Counted from the stretch's first letter, positions 15,578-25,606 are shown. The stretch is DNA of 64,000 nucleotides from Pseudidiomarina salinarum (GCF_000753715.1 NZ_JPER01000001.1:992001-1056000), one strand, 5' to 3'. Made by a program: numbers and translations. The notes: generated by a model from the sequence alone, not told the origin.

Positions 15578-16780
15578 ATGACCGCATACTTACCATCGTG
15601 GCTGCCAGTGACTATAAATGATCAGATCACCACTATTTTGCTGTTGGGTCTTATCCTCTCACTTAGTATGCTCGCGGATACCATCGCCAAGCGCACCCAG
15701 ATGCCCCGTATCTCGTTGCTGGTCATCCTCGGGCTGGGTATCGCCGCTGTTCAGCAGCTGGTGCTGGGACAGTCACCAGGCATCCTGCCTGGTGATCTTA
15801 GCGAGCCTTTAATTCAACTGGCGCTGGTGATGGTCGCTTTTCTGCTTGGTAGCGAATTTACGCTAAAGCGTATGAGCAGCCTGGGCCCGCCTATTCTGTT
15901 GGTGTCACTGGCAGTAGTAATATCCGGCTACCTGTTTGTTAGCCTCGGGCTGCTGGCGCTTGGCTTCCCGATAGTGGTTGCGGTCGCGCTGGCGGCCATT
16001 TCAGTTGCCACAGATCCCGCGGCGGTAAAAGAATCCATCGACGAAAAAGATGACCAGAGCCTCACCGGCAAAGTGCTATTGGGGGTTGTGGCCGTTGATG
16101 ATGCCTGGGGCATTATTTTGTTCGGTATCAGTATGGCGGTGCTGGGTCTGTTCGTTGGCAGTGAAGGCGGTATGAGCTTGCTACATGCTGGCTGGGAACT
16201 GGGTGGCGCGGTTTTACTTGGCCTGGCAATTGGATTTCCCGCAGCCTGGTTAACCGGACGCCTTAAGCCCGGAAAACCCATACTTATTGAGGCATTAGCA
16301 CTCATGCTGTTGCTGGCGGGGCTGTCTTCGCTGCTTGGCGTTTCTGAACTGCTCAGTTCCATGCTCGCCGGCGCCGTGGTAGCTAATGTGTCCAGACACC
16401 ATACCCGTTCGTTCAGGGAAATTGAGCATATTGAATGGCCATTCCTGGTGTTCTTCTTTGTACTGTCGGGGGCTAGTATCGATCTCTTTCAGCTAAACGA
16501 TTCGATGATGCTACTGGGGGCGTACATTGTGCTGCGTATAGCGGGCCGGCTGCTCGGTGGCATCTTAGCTGTGCGCTATACCCCCATTGAGCAGGCCCGA
16601 CAGTTACCATCCGATATTGGTCTTGCCCTGACCCCGCAGGCTGGCGTCGCTATCGGCATGGCACTGCTTGCGGTCGAACGTTTTCCAGAGGCCAGCCAGC
16701 TGATTTTACCGGTTGTTGTGGCTTCAACGGTTTTATTCGAACTGACCGGCCCTTTCCTTACGCAAAAAGTATTGCGTTAA
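15578..16780 (+). CDS. Cation:proton antiporter (Na+/H+ exchanger family)
   Basis: A 400-residue protein with about 11-12 hydrophobic segments. Typical features of CPA-type exchangers are visible: ISVATDPAAVKES (the TDP motif of the ion site), GVVAVDDAWGIILF (the Asp pair region) and the late LTPQAGVAIGMALL. It lacks a C-terminal nucleotide-binding (TrkA-N) domain. It probably exports Na+ or K+ against protons at the inner membrane. Its stop overlaps that of the small convergent gene by 4 nt (TTAA). An AAGAGG ribosome site precedes the ATG. Confidence 0.9.
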   Translation: MTAYLPSWLPVTINDQITTILLLGLILSLSMLADTIAKRTQMPRISLLVILGLGIAAVQQLVLGQSPGILPGDLSEPLIQLALVMVAFLLGSEFTLKRMSSLGPPILLVSLAVVISGYLFVSLGLLALGFPIVVAVALAAISVATDPAAVKESIDEKDDQSLTGKVLLGVVAVDDAWGIILFGISMAVLGLFVGSEGGMSLLHAGWELGGAVLLGLAIGFPAAWLTGRLKPGKPILIEALALMLLLAGLSSLLGVSELLSSMLAGAVVANVSRHHTRSFREIEHIEWPFLVFFFVLSGASIDLFQLNDSMMLLGAYIVLRIAGRLLGGILAVRYTPIEQARQLPSDIGLALTPQAGVAIGMALLAVERFPEASQLILPVVVASTVLFELTGPFLTQKVLR

Positions 16781-16977
16781 TAAACGGACTTTTTCAACGC
16801 TGACAATTTTTCCTTTGTATCGTCCAGCTTATGTTCCAGTTCCTCGATTTGTTCGCGGTACTTCACTTCAGCTTCACCGGTGGCCTTTTTGGCCTTTGCC
16901 TTGAGCTGTTCCAGCTTCGCCTCCCACTCCTCAATTTGTCCTTCATACTCTTTTTTATAGGCTTCTTGCTCGCTCAT
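16777..16977 (-). CDS. Small coiled-coil protein
   Basis: A 66-residue, highly charged protein built of Glu/Lys heptads (WEAKLEQLKAKAKKA and EQIEELEHKLDDTKEKLSAL), so a single long coiled coil. No other motif. A very strong ribosome site (AAAGGAGGA) lies 5 nt before the ATG, which supports expression. Such proteins are common in Alteromonadales and have no known function; stress or cytoskeletal roles are possible but unsupported. Confidence 0.75.
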   Translation of the reverse strand: MSEQEAYKKEYEGQIEEWEAKLEQLKAKAKKATGEAEVKYREQIEELEHKLDDTKEKLSALKKSVY

Positions 16978-17118
16978 AACATCCTCCTTTTAATAAATTT
17001 ATTCATCGCTTAATAACCATAGTCGAAATTATCCGGCTATGCTGTGAACAGGCTGTAGCGAAAACATACAGAGCTGATTTATGCTATGCTCATAGCAGGT
17101 CATAAAAACAGGAGTAAC

Positions 17119-17730
17119 ATGATGTCTTTGATACGTTTAATGATTCCCTCAGTGGTAATCTTTTCGGCAAGTTTATTTCTTAGTTCGCCGGCACAAGCCG
17201 AACTGGAGTGGAAGCTTGACGAAAATCGCTCAGTGCTGAATTTCGTTTCCGTCAAAAACGATCATGTCGCTGAATTACATCGGTTCAATGAGTTAAAGGG
17301 CGAATTGCTGGGCGAAGAGCTTACTATCCAGATTCCGGTTAAAAGTCTGGATACGCAGATAGCGATTCGGGATGAACGGATGCGTGAGCATCTTTTCAAT
17401 GCGAAAGAGCACCCTTTTATTACGGCGAAAGCAACTATCCCGCATTCGAGCATAACTGACATCCCGGTATTAACCACAGTGCCGCTGGAAGTTGACTTTA
17501 AAGTATTTATTGCCGGCGAAGCCCAGCGAGTAAATAGCGTTGTGCAAATTACCCGCCTCGATGTCGAGCGCTTTCTGGCAACCACTGCCCAGCCGGTGCT
17601 TATCAGCACCAAAGACTTTAAACTGGTCGAAGGCGTAAACAGGCTTCGCGAGATTGCTAATCTGGAAGCCATAGATTATGTCGTCCCTGTTACCTTTAGC
17701 GTACAGTTCGAGCGTCAACCACCACAGTAA
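17119..17730 (+). CDS. YceI-family periplasmic protein
   Basis: A 203-residue protein with a signal peptide (about 1-27, ending PAQA) and the YceI lipocalin-like barrel: WKLDENRSVLNFVSVKN, then a central MREHLFNAKEHPFITAKA and a late VPVTFSVQF. YceI proteins bind isoprenoid or amphiphilic ligands; a precise role is unknown. An ATG 33 nt upstream would put charged residues before the signal peptide, whereas ATG 17119 follows AGGAG at 5 nt. It is a single gene ending in a strong terminator. Confidence 0.88.
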   Translation: MMSLIRLMIPSVVIFSASLFLSSPAQAELEWKLDENRSVLNFVSVKNDHVAELHRFNELKGELLGEELTIQIPVKSLDTQIAIRDERMREHLFNAKEHPFITAKATIPHSSITDIPVLTTVPLEVDFKVFIAGEAQRVNSVVQITRLDVERFLATTAQPVLISTKDFKLVEGVNRLREIANLEAIDYVVPVTFSVQFERQPPQ

Positions 17731-17760
17731 ATTTCAGGTGACCTTTCTGTACCCTCTATA

Positions 17761-17796
17761 GAGATGTCCGGCCAACAGGCCGGACATCTCTTTTTT
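17761..17796 (+). terminator. Rho-independent terminator after the YceI gene
   Basis: A perfect 13-bp stem (GAGATGTCCGGCC / GGCCGGACATCTC) with an AACA loop, followed by six T. It lies 30 nt after the YceI stop. This is the clearest terminator in the window. Confidence 0.95.
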
Positions 17797-17869
17797 GTTG
17801 CGATCCCCGATTGACCTGCCGATTTTAACTGCATATAGTACGTATATTATAAAAAAATAACATTTCCTT

Positions 17870-20800
17870 ATGATGAAACGCTCCTCTCTGATAGCAGTCA
17901 TTAATGCGGCGCTGGTTGTAGCTATAAGTGCGAGCTTCTCCATCGGTCTTATTGGTTTACTGGTTAACTGGCTCACTCAGCCAGAACACGCTTTTGAGCG
18001 TGTCATTTCAACAACTTCCGCGGTGGTCGCGTTGGCAGTCAGCCTGGCCTTCATGGGTATGGTCAAGCGCCAGGTCTGGCTGCAGATAGTCGGCGGGGGT
18101 ATTGTCGTTCTTAGTGCCCTGCATAGCCTGGCGACCAATCTGTCGGCTATCCGGGTTTTTAATCTGAACTGGCTGAGCAATGTTGATGCGCAATTCAACT
18201 CTCCCATTGCGGCTATCTTTTTGATACTTGGCGCCAGCCTGATGCTGAATCCGCGGCACAACCTTCAGCGGCTGTGGTTGCGCACATTATCCGCTGCATT
18301 GCTGATCGGCTCTTTAATTATTCTGGGTTTGCACTTAACCGAACACGGCTTTGCTTACCTGGGGCCGCATCCCCCGGTGACTTCAATGGCGGGCCTGTTT
18401 GTGTTTCTGATAAGCATCACGATGATGTTGGTCACTACGCCAAATAGTAACCTGGCTAACTTTCCTTGCCGAAAACTACTATACGCAGCATTTCTGTTCA
18501 TTTTTATTACCTGTGGTAGCTGGTACCTGCTGAGCCTAAACCAGATCCGCACAGTACAAAATGGGGCGGTAAATATCGTCAATAATGTCGCTGAAGCCCT
18601 TACTGAGTCAGCGAACCGTAATATTCAGCTGACTAACCGGGTGGTCGCGCGATGGGAGTCCCTTGGCCTTGAACCGCAAGCGGAATTAGTGCAAGACGAT
18701 ATGACTATGCTGCTAGGCGACATGGCTTATATCCAGGCACTCTACGTAATTGATTCCAGCGGACGCGCTATCCGGCAGCAACAGCAAGCTGAAATCCAGA
18801 TCCCGACTAACCTCCTGGCACAACCGCATGTGCAGAACTGGCTCAACTCGCAAATCCGCTACACCGACATGCTTATCCCGGGGTTCGAAACGCCGGCAAC
18901 CGAAGCGGTACCCATATTGGTGATGACACCGGTGCAGTATAAGTTTGGTGAGCAATGGTATCTTCTGGCCGTAATTGACCTGCAGCAGTTAATTCGAGTA
19001 GAAACCAAATTATTGCCACCGGATCTCAAGATCTATGCCGCAGTACACGGTGGTGCCAGATTTCCTCTTGAGCAAGCGAAACCCAGCAAAGACAAGGAAC
19101 TGTTTCTGTCACAGACTGAGTTTTCAGTTCCATCTGGTCCGACGATACAGTTATCAGCCTATCTTTACCGTTTCGACGAGCTACTAAACGCGTCAAACCT
19201 GCGCGTAGCTCTGGTTTTCCTTGGCTTTATTTTCTGTTGCATGTTCCTGGTCATGACGCAACAAAACCGCCAGGTACTGCAACACAGTCGGCGACTCACC
19301 CGCACCCAGCAGCGTATGCAGGCGCAACAGCAACAGCTGGACTTCAGTCAGCAGCAATATCGCTCGCTCTACAGTAATAATCCGGATGCGGTCTTCGCCC
19401 TGGACAGGAGTGGCGTATTCATAAGCGCCAATCAGGCGGTGCTTGACCTGCTGAAGCTGCCAAAAAGTCAAATTCTAGGCCAGCACTTCAGCACCCTGGT
19501 GGTTGCCGAAGATTTGGAGTTCACTGTCGGTGAATTTCAAACGGTACTTGCGGGGGAATCCCGCCGCTATGAAGTTCGCATTTATGACGCTGACCATAAC
19601 GTTCTGCACCTGGATATCACTAATCTGCCAATCAAGGTGGGCGGTAAAATCACCGGCTGCTACGGGATCGCTAAGGATATTACTCAACGTAAAGCTGACG
19701 AGGCCCACCGGCTTATTCTTGATCGCAGCATTAACGTATCCACCAACGGTGTCATCATTTGTGATGCGCAACAGCATGATCTTCCAATCATTTATGTCAA
19801 CGAACGCTTTCAGCAAATCACCGGCTACTCCGAGCGCGAAATACTAGGCATCAACTGTCGATTCCTGCAGGGCCCGGAAACGTCCCCAGAGAGCCTTGAA
19901 AAGATAAGATCCGCGCTGGCTGACAATTCCGAGCTGAGAACTGAAATCCTCAATTACCGTAAGGACGGCACCCCGTTCTGGAACGAATTGCAGTTAGCCC
20001 CTGTCTTTAATGAATCCGGGGTAGTTACCCATTATATCGGCGTCCAGAACGATGTCTCCGAGAGCGTAAAAAATCAACAGCAGCTAAGTTATCAGGCCAG
20101 CCATGATCTCTTAACTGAGCTGCCAAACCGCACCTCGCTTGAGGCTGAGCTCATTCGTCAGGTCGGGATATGGCGTCAAACTGACGGCGCATCGCAGCTG
20201 GCTGTCCTCGTTATCGATCTCGATGGCTTTAAACCTATCAACGATGCCATGGGGCTTGCAATCGGCGACCGCTTATTAATCGAGGTAGCTCATCGTTTGC
20301 GACGGAAGATCAGGGGCATGCAAACGGCTGCGCGATTTGGCAGCGATGAGTTCGTCGCTATTATCCCAGATTTAAGTGATACCGCTGAGCTGACCGAATT
20401 GGTTAACGAAGTGCTTAATTACCTTGCGGAACCCTATCAAATTGACGAACACAAGATCTATCTCACTGCGAGTATAGGAATTACCTTATGCAACGAATTA
20501 ATCAACAACCCTGTTGAACTCGTGCAACAAGCCGGTATGGCAACCACACAGGCAAAGCGGCATGGTCGTAACCACCATCAGTTTTACGCCGCCTCTAACC
20601 GCGCGGGTTTTGAAGCGAGAGTGACTTTACGCAGCCAGTTCCAGCAAGCGATTGATAATGATGAACTGCAGTTGCACTATCAGCCTGTTATTGATCTGCA
20701 AAGCGATGAAATATGTGCAGTCGAAGCTTTGATGCGCTGGCAACTGGCAGACGGTACCTTTATTTCCCCGGCCCAGTTTATTCCGTTGGCCGAAGCGACC

Positions 20801-21400
20801 GGACAAATTATTCCTGCCAGCAGTTGGGCACTGCGGCAAGCCTGTAAAGATCTTAAATCATTGCAGCAATACAGCACTATTTCAGTTGCCGTGAACTTGT
20901 CTGCAATGCAGTTCAGTCGCGCGAACTTTGTTGAGCATATCACCGATATAATCGGTCAGGCACAGGTCAACTTTGACCAGGTTGAGTTGGAACTGACTGA
21001 AAGTATTTTGATGGATGATACCGCGCATGCCATCGAGATCTTGCAACGGCTTCGTAGCAACGGTATAAAAATAGCGATTGATGACTTTGGTACCGGTTTT
21101 TCGAGTTTAAGTTACCTGACCAATTTGCCGACTGATAAATTAAAGATTGATCGCTCTTTTATCAAAGATATCGTCAGTAGCAGTAAAGCCCGCTCTACCG
21201 TGAAATGCATTATTGAAATGGCCCATCAGCACGATCTGGTAGTAGTTGCTGAAGGTATCGAAACCAAGGAGCAAGCAGATGTTATCCGCGACCTCGGATG
21301 TGATATGGCGCAAGGCTACTACTTTGCCCGGCCAATGCCTCATGCTGACCTTGCAGCCTTGCTGCGCCGGCAGGAGGAAGTAACAGGTGAGTTCAGCTAA
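17870..21400 (+). CDS. Membrane LOV-GGDEF-EAL signalling protein
   Basis: A 1176-residue c-di-GMP enzyme. Residues 1-215 hold about seven transmembrane helices, 225-440 look like a periplasmic sensor domain, and another helix follows near 443-463. A PAS domain lies at about 493-615. The next PAS domain (about 620-735) is a LOV domain: GINCRFLQG with the flavin-binding Cys at 663, and the conserved YVN, NYRKDGTPFWNE and GVQNDVSE. The GGDEF motif reads GSDEF (824-828), so cyclase activity is doubtful. The EAL domain starts EAL at 952 and keeps LELTES, IDDFGTGFSSL and AEGIE, so phosphodiesterase activity is likely. No clear ribosome site. The next gene overlaps its end by 14 nt. Confidence 0.9.
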   Translation: MMKRSSLIAVINAALVVAISASFSIGLIGLLVNWLTQPEHAFERVISTTSAVVALAVSLAFMGMVKRQVWLQIVGGGIVVLSALHSLATNLSAIRVFNLNWLSNVDAQFNSPIAAIFLILGASLMLNPRHNLQRLWLRTLSAALLIGSLIILGLHLTEHGFAYLGPHPPVTSMAGLFVFLISITMMLVTTPNSNLANFPCRKLLYAAFLFIFITCGSWYLLSLNQIRTVQNGAVNIVNNVAEALTESANRNIQLTNRVVARWESLGLEPQAELVQDDMTMLLGDMAYIQALYVIDSSGRAIRQQQQAEIQIPTNLLAQPHVQNWLNSQIRYTDMLIPGFETPATEAVPILVMTPVQYKFGEQWYLLAVIDLQQLIRVETKLLPPDLKIYAAVHGGARFPLEQAKPSKDKELFLSQTEFSVPSGPTIQLSAYLYRFDELLNASNLRVALVFLGFIFCCMFLVMTQQNRQVLQHSRRLTRTQQRMQAQQQQLDFSQQQYRSLYSNNPDAVFALDRSGVFISANQAVLDLLKLPKSQILGQHFSTLVVAEDLEFTVGEFQTVLAGESRRYEVRIYDADHNVLHLDITNLPIKVGGKITGCYGIAKDITQRKADEAHRLILDRSINVSTNGVIICDAQQHDLPIIYVNERFQQITGYSEREILGINCRFLQGPETSPESLEKIRSALADNSELRTEILNYRKDGTPFWNELQLAPVFNESGVVTHYIGVQNDVSESVKNQQQLSYQASHDLLTELPNRTSLEAELIRQVGIWRQTDGASQLAVLVIDLDGFKPINDAMGLAIGDRLLIEVAHRLRRKIRGMQTAARFGSDEFVAIIPDLSDTAELTELVNEVLNYLAEPYQIDEHKIYLTASIGITLCNELINNPVELVQQAGMATTQAKRHGRNHHQFYAASNRAGFEARVTLRSQFQQAIDNDELQLHYQPVIDLQSDEICAVEALMRWQLADGTFISPAQFIPLAEATGQIIPASSWALRQACKDLKSLQQYSTISVAVNLSAMQFSRANFVEHITDIIGQAQVNFDQVELELTESILMDDTAHAIEILQRLRSNGIKIAIDDFGTGFSSLSYLTNLPTDKLKIDRSFIKDIVSSSKARSTVKCIIEMAHQHDLVVVAEGIETKEQADVIRDLGCDMAQGYYFARPMPHADLAALLRRQEEVTGEFS

Positions 21401-22763
21401 GCTCCATCTCTTATTGGGCCCTGCAACTGCACTAACAGGCTACCTGGTAGCCGTGAATGCCTGGCAATTCTCACCACCGGCAGCCTGGACACTGGCGACG
21501 ACACTCTGGGTAGCCTGGTGGTGGATAAGCGAAGTATTGCCCCTACCTGTTACTTCGTTATTACCTTTTGTCCTACTCCCATTGGGTTCGGTCGCATCAG
21601 TCAGCGAGACGTCGGCAGCGCTAGGCAATCCGATTATCCTGCTGTTTATGGGCGCATTTATGCTCGCCAAAGCAGTTGAAGCCAGCGGCGTGCATAAACG
21701 CATCGCTATAGGTCTGGTTACCCGCATTGGCGCAACCAATGGCAGGCGGATGATTTTTGCCTTCATGGTGGCGACTGCGGTGCTGTCGATGTGGATTTCA
21801 AATACTGCCGCGGTGCTTGCACTGTTACCGGTAGCGCTGGCACTAGCTGATGCCAGTGATGATCAGACATTCCAGCGCGCCCTGCTACTGGGCCTTGCTT
21901 ATTCGGCTTCCGTAGGCGGTGTAGCCACCCTGGTAGGAACTCCGCCCAATCTGATATTCGCCTCGGTCTATCAAACCTATACCGGTACCAGCTTCGGATT
22001 TCTCGACTGGATGAAAATAGGGCTTCCTTTGGTCATCGTCAGTATCCCTTTAATGGCGTGGTGGCTAACAAGGTCGGTTACCCAGCGGACTGCCCTGAAG
22101 ATCGATGAACCTGGCCCGGTCAGCTCGGGCGAGCGCTGCGTACTGGCAATTTTTGGTCTGGTGATCGTGCTCTGGATAACCCGCACTGCGCCCTTTGGTG
22201 GCTGGTCCGCCTGGTTAAATCTAGGGGGCGTTGGCGACGCTACGGTGGCGCTTGGCGGGGTACTCCTGATGTTTATCGTGAAGGACCAACAGCGGCAACC
22301 GCTTCTCACCTGGCAACAGGCGGTTTCGATTCCCTGGGGTATTTTACTGCTGTTTGCCGGTGGCATAGCCCTCGCGCAGGGATTTATGAGTAGCGGGCTC
22401 AGCGATCAGATCGGCAATGCGCTGACGGGGCTTAGCTATCTGCCGTTATGGCTGCTGGTCTTCGCTATTACGCTGAGTGTTTCCCTGTTAACCGAGGTAA
22501 CCTCAAATACCGCGACCGCCACCCTGCTAATGCCGGTTATGGCGGCAACTGCTACCGCGCTGCAATTGCCGCCTGAACTACTCATGATACCGGCCGCGAT
22601 CGCCTGTAGCTGCGCCTTCTGCCTACCCGTGGCGACACCGCCTAACTCAATTGTTTTCGCGGCAGAACGCCTGACTATCAGACAAATGGTCCGCGAGGGC
22701 TTAGTACTGAATCTGATGCTGGCAGCAATAACCACGGTGTTGGTCATGCTGCTGGTCAGTTAA
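21387..22763 (+). CDS. DASS/SLC13-family permease
   Basis: A 458-residue protein with 11-12 hydrophobic segments. It shows the two family motifs, SNTAAVLALLPVAL plus VGTPPNLIFASV in the first half and TSNTATATLLMPVM plus VATPPNSIVFAAE in the second. These permeases import dicarboxylates, citrate or sulfate with Na+. The substrate cannot be read from sequence. The start is GTG at 21387, after AGGAGG (21372-21377), inside the end of the preceding c-di-GMP gene, so translation is coupled. Its stop overlaps the convergent nuclease gene by 4 nt. Confidence 0.9.
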   Translation: MSSAKLHLLLGPATALTGYLVAVNAWQFSPPAAWTLATTLWVAWWWISEVLPLPVTSLLPFVLLPLGSVASVSETSAALGNPIILLFMGAFMLAKAVEASGVHKRIAIGLVTRIGATNGRRMIFAFMVATAVLSMWISNTAAVLALLPVALALADASDDQTFQRALLLGLAYSASVGGVATLVGTPPNLIFASVYQTYTGTSFGFLDWMKIGLPLVIVSIPLMAWWLTRSVTQRTALKIDEPGPVSSGERCVLAIFGLVIVLWITRTAPFGGWSAWLNLGGVGDATVALGGVLLMFIVKDQQRQPLLTWQQAVSIPWGILLLFAGGIALAQGFMSSGLSDQIGNALTGLSYLPLWLLVFAITLSVSLLTEVTSNTATATLLMPVMAATATALQLPPELLMIPAAIACSCAFCLPVATPPNSIVFAAERLTIRQMVREGLVLNLMLAAITTVLVMLLVS

Positions 22764-24115
22764 AGCTGCAACACACCCATATAATCGGCGATATTGACGT
22801 CATAATCAGTGGTCTGTTTTAAGTGATCCGATAAGGTTTCCAGCGCATCGGGCTCGCCGTGTACCAGATAGATACGGGTCGCTGAAGTCAGTTCTGAGGC
22901 TTTTAGCCAGTCACTCAGCTCCTGATAATCGGCATGCCCGGACAAACCGTCAAGGCGCCGTATACGTGCCTTAACCGGTAGCCACTGACCATGCACCTTG
23001 ACACGATCAGCACCACCCAGCAGTTTAGCGCCCCGGGTTCCCCCCGCCTGGTGTCCGGCAAAGAGTACAGTCGCGCGATGATCGCCCAGCCAATGTTTGA
23101 AGTGATGCAATATTCGACCGCCAGTCGCCATTCCGCTGCCGGCAATAATAATATGCGGCCCAACCTGATTCGCTATCGCTTTTGACTGTTCCACATCGCG
23201 GGTGTAAATGACCTGTTCCATTGCTGCTGCGCACTGTTCTGCAGTCAACCGGTGAAATTCATGGAAGCGATTGTAGATGCCCGAGGCGTTAATCGCCATA
23301 GGGCTATCCAGGAATATCGGCAGCCGCGGAATAACCTGCTCATCCATTAATGTAACCAGCATGTGCTGCAACAGCTGGGCGCGACCAATGGAAAAACTCG
23401 GTACCAGCAACACCCCGCCAGCTTGTGCCGTTTCATTCACTACCTCGGCAAGTTGTTGCCAGGGCTCTTCCGCCTCATGGCGACGATTGCCGTAGGTACT
23501 CTCCAGTAACAGCACATCGACATCAGGAAGTGGTTTGGGTGCATGCATCAGGATATCGTCGGGCCGTCCAACGTCGCCGCTGAATCCGATCCGCCGGCCA
23601 CCACCGCTGGCAATAACGCTGGCAGCCCCCAGCAGATGGCCAGCTGGCTGCAAGTGAAATTCGATATCACCAACCGCAAAGTGCTGTTCAAAATCCACCG
23701 GTTCAAATAGTTCCAGCGCTGCCCGGGCGGTTGCTTCATCATAGAGGGGCTCTGGATTTTGATGACGGCTTAGCTGATGCTTTTTATAGAACTTTGCGTC
23801 CTCTTCCTGAATGCGGCCACTGTCAGGCCAGAGTAATCCGCACAAGTCAGCCGTGGCACTATGGGCAAATACCGGGCCACGGTAGCCGTGCCGGTAAAGC
23901 ACCGGCAAAAAACCCGAGTGATCGAGATGGGCATGGGTCAGCACCACAGCATCCACCTTGTCGATTCCCAATGGTAACGGCTGCCAGTTACGTTGCCGCA
24001 GCCACTTATAGCCCTGGTATAGTCCGCAATCAATCAAAACCCGCGTAGTTTCGGTCTCCAACAGGTACTTAGAGCCGGTAACCGTTTCACATCCACCCAG
24101 AAATATCAGCCGCAT
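22760..24115 (-). CDS. Beta-CASP metallo-beta-lactamase-fold RNA nuclease
   Basis: A 451-residue protein with the MBL motif LTHAHLDHSGFLP, the beta-CASP region (LLLESTYGNR, MAINASGIY, IIAGSGMATGGRILHH) and the C-terminal RMMBL motif GLSGHADYQEL. This is the bacterial CPSF-73-like/Ysh1-like group, generally RNA endonucleases or 5' exonucleases with two zinc ions. It lies last in a run with patatin, hemH and a phospholipase D gene. In vivo target unknown. Confidence 0.93.
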   Translation of the reverse strand: MRLIFLGGCETVTGSKYLLETETTRVLIDCGLYQGYKWLRQRNWQPLPLGIDKVDAVVLTHAHLDHSGFLPVLYRHGYRGPVFAHSATADLCGLLWPDSGRIQEEDAKFYKKHQLSRHQNPEPLYDEATARAALELFEPVDFEQHFAVGDIEFHLQPAGHLLGAASVIASGGGRRIGFSGDVGRPDDILMHAPKPLPDVDVLLLESTYGNRRHEAEEPWQQLAEVVNETAQAGGVLLVPSFSIGRAQLLQHMLVTLMDEQVIPRLPIFLDSPMAINASGIYNRFHEFHRLTAEQCAAAMEQVIYTRDVEQSKAIANQVGPHIIIAGSGMATGGRILHHFKHWLGDHRATVLFAGHQAGGTRGAKLLGGADRVKVHGQWLPVKARIRRLDGLSGHADYQELSDWLKASELTSATRIYLVHGEPDALETLSDHLKQTTDYDVNIADYMGVLQL

Positions 24116-24139
24116 TATCCTTAATCCTCATCCTGTTTA

Positions 24140-25606
24140 TTACAACAACCAGTCAATCGGTAACCGTTCCAGTACGCGTGTCGCAGCCCGACGCCACAGT
24201 GAGGCTGAGGGCTCCTGGTGATAGCGAGTCACCTCCCGGCCAAGCCGCTCTTCCCAGACGATTTTATTATCAACGAGTGCGATCTTATAGGCGTAATGCG
24301 GTACTGTTTTCGAAAATTCCTTAGCAATCATACGTGCCAGCTTGCAGCTGTGAATAACAAAACCAAGTTCAGTATTTAGCTGAGCTGAGCGCGGATCAAA
24401 GTTAAAGGATCCAAAAAACACCCGCTCATGATCAATCTCAAAGGTTTTAGCATGCAGGCTGGAGGCCGAACTACCAAAGCGTCCTTTTTTTCCTTTCATC
24501 CGCTGCCGCCGTTGTTTGCGTTCCTGCCGCCGGGCAAGCGGCGATAACCGCTGTAACTCAAACAACTGGATGCCAGCGCGCAGCAGGCGCTTACGCCATT
24601 TCGCATAGCCCGCGTGCACTACCGCTACATCAGTCGCCGCCAGCGAGTTCGTCAGAATCGCAATCTCAATACCTTGCTCAGCGTATTTTACCAGCTGATC
24701 CACGCCGACGCGTGTCGGCACAAAATAGGGCGAAACCAGGTTGATGTGCGAGGCCGGCTCACCTACCGCTTTTTGCAGTTGATGGCCAATCAGCTGATGC
24801 GGCTTTGCCTTACCCAGCCCTTTGCTGGGCGCATCACAAACCATTTCGGTTTCAGCCCAGACGAAATCTAACTCGTGTTCACGCACTTTTTTAAAAAATG
24901 ACAGTTTCTCGATGGCTTCGACATAGTCGCGGGCGCCGGGATCAGACTCCACCACCGAAGCGCGCTCGCTTAATTTTGCTAACGATTGCGGCCGCACCAG
25001 GGTCATCAGCTCACCAAGCGGTACCGCGGAGTCGCAATCCCAGAACTGCTGGAACAGGTCTGCCACCCGGGTAACGACATCACCAATCATCAGCGCATCA
25101 AGATCGGCAAAAAGTAAGTCATCCGTGGCGCCGAAATATTCATCGCTGATATTGCGACCGCCGCTGATCAGCAGTTGCCCGTCAACGATGAAGGCTTTAT
25201 TGTGCATGCGCCGGTTGATACGAGGGAAATCGTAGAGGTAATTGATAAACCGGGGCCAGCGGATGCGTAGCGGATTAAACAATCGGATCTCAATATTGGC
25301 ATGCGACTGCAGGCCAGTTAATACCGAGTCCATACCGGCAGTGTTGATGTCATCGAGCAGCAAACGAACTTTCACGCCACGATCTGCGGCTTTATGAATC
25401 GCCTCAAACATCAGGGCGCCGGTACGGTCATTGCGCCAGATATAATATTGCAGGTCCAGCGTGAACTCGGCCTGTTCAGCAAGTTGGATACGCGCAGCAA
25501 AAGCTTCCTGACTATCGGTCAGCGGCAACACGCCAGTTTCATCCGGATGTTCAGCCAGCAAGGGGCCGATGCTTTCGGCGATGCGCCCGGTATCCGTTTT
25601 ACTCAT
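24140..25606 (-). CDS. Phospholipase D family protein (cardiolipin synthase C-like)
   Basis: A 488-residue protein with two HKD motifs: MHNKAFIVDGQLLISGGRN and LHAKTFEIDHERVFFGSFN. The LDLQYYIWRNDRTG start and the RINRRMHNKA context fit the YmdC/ClsC group, which makes cardiolipin from phosphatidylglycerol and phosphatidylethanolamine. There is no N-terminal membrane helix. The upstream ATG (25672) would run 73 nt into hemH; ATG 25606 overlaps hemH by 8 nt and starts MSKTDTGRIAE. Other phospholipase D activities cannot be excluded. Confidence 0.88.
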   Translation of the reverse strand: MSKTDTGRIAESIGPLLAEHPDETGVLPLTDSQEAFAARIQLAEQAEFTLDLQYYIWRNDRTGALMFEAIHKAADRGVKVRLLLDDINTAGMDSVLTGLQSHANIEIRLFNPLRIRWPRFINYLYDFPRINRRMHNKAFIVDGQLLISGGRNISDEYFGATDDLLFADLDALMIGDVVTRVADLFQQFWDCDSAVPLGELMTLVRPQSLAKLSERASVVESDPGARDYVEAIEKLSFFKKVREHELDFVWAETEMVCDAPSKGLGKAKPHQLIGHQLQKAVGEPASHINLVSPYFVPTRVGVDQLVKYAEQGIEIAILTNSLAATDVAVVHAGYAKWRKRLLRAGIQLFELQRLSPLARRQERKQRRQRMKGKKGRFGSSASSLHAKTFEIDHERVFFGSFNFDPRSAQLNTELGFVIHSCKLARMIAKEFSKTVPHYAYKIALVDNKIVWEERLGREVTRYHQEPSASLWRRAATRVLERLPIDWLL

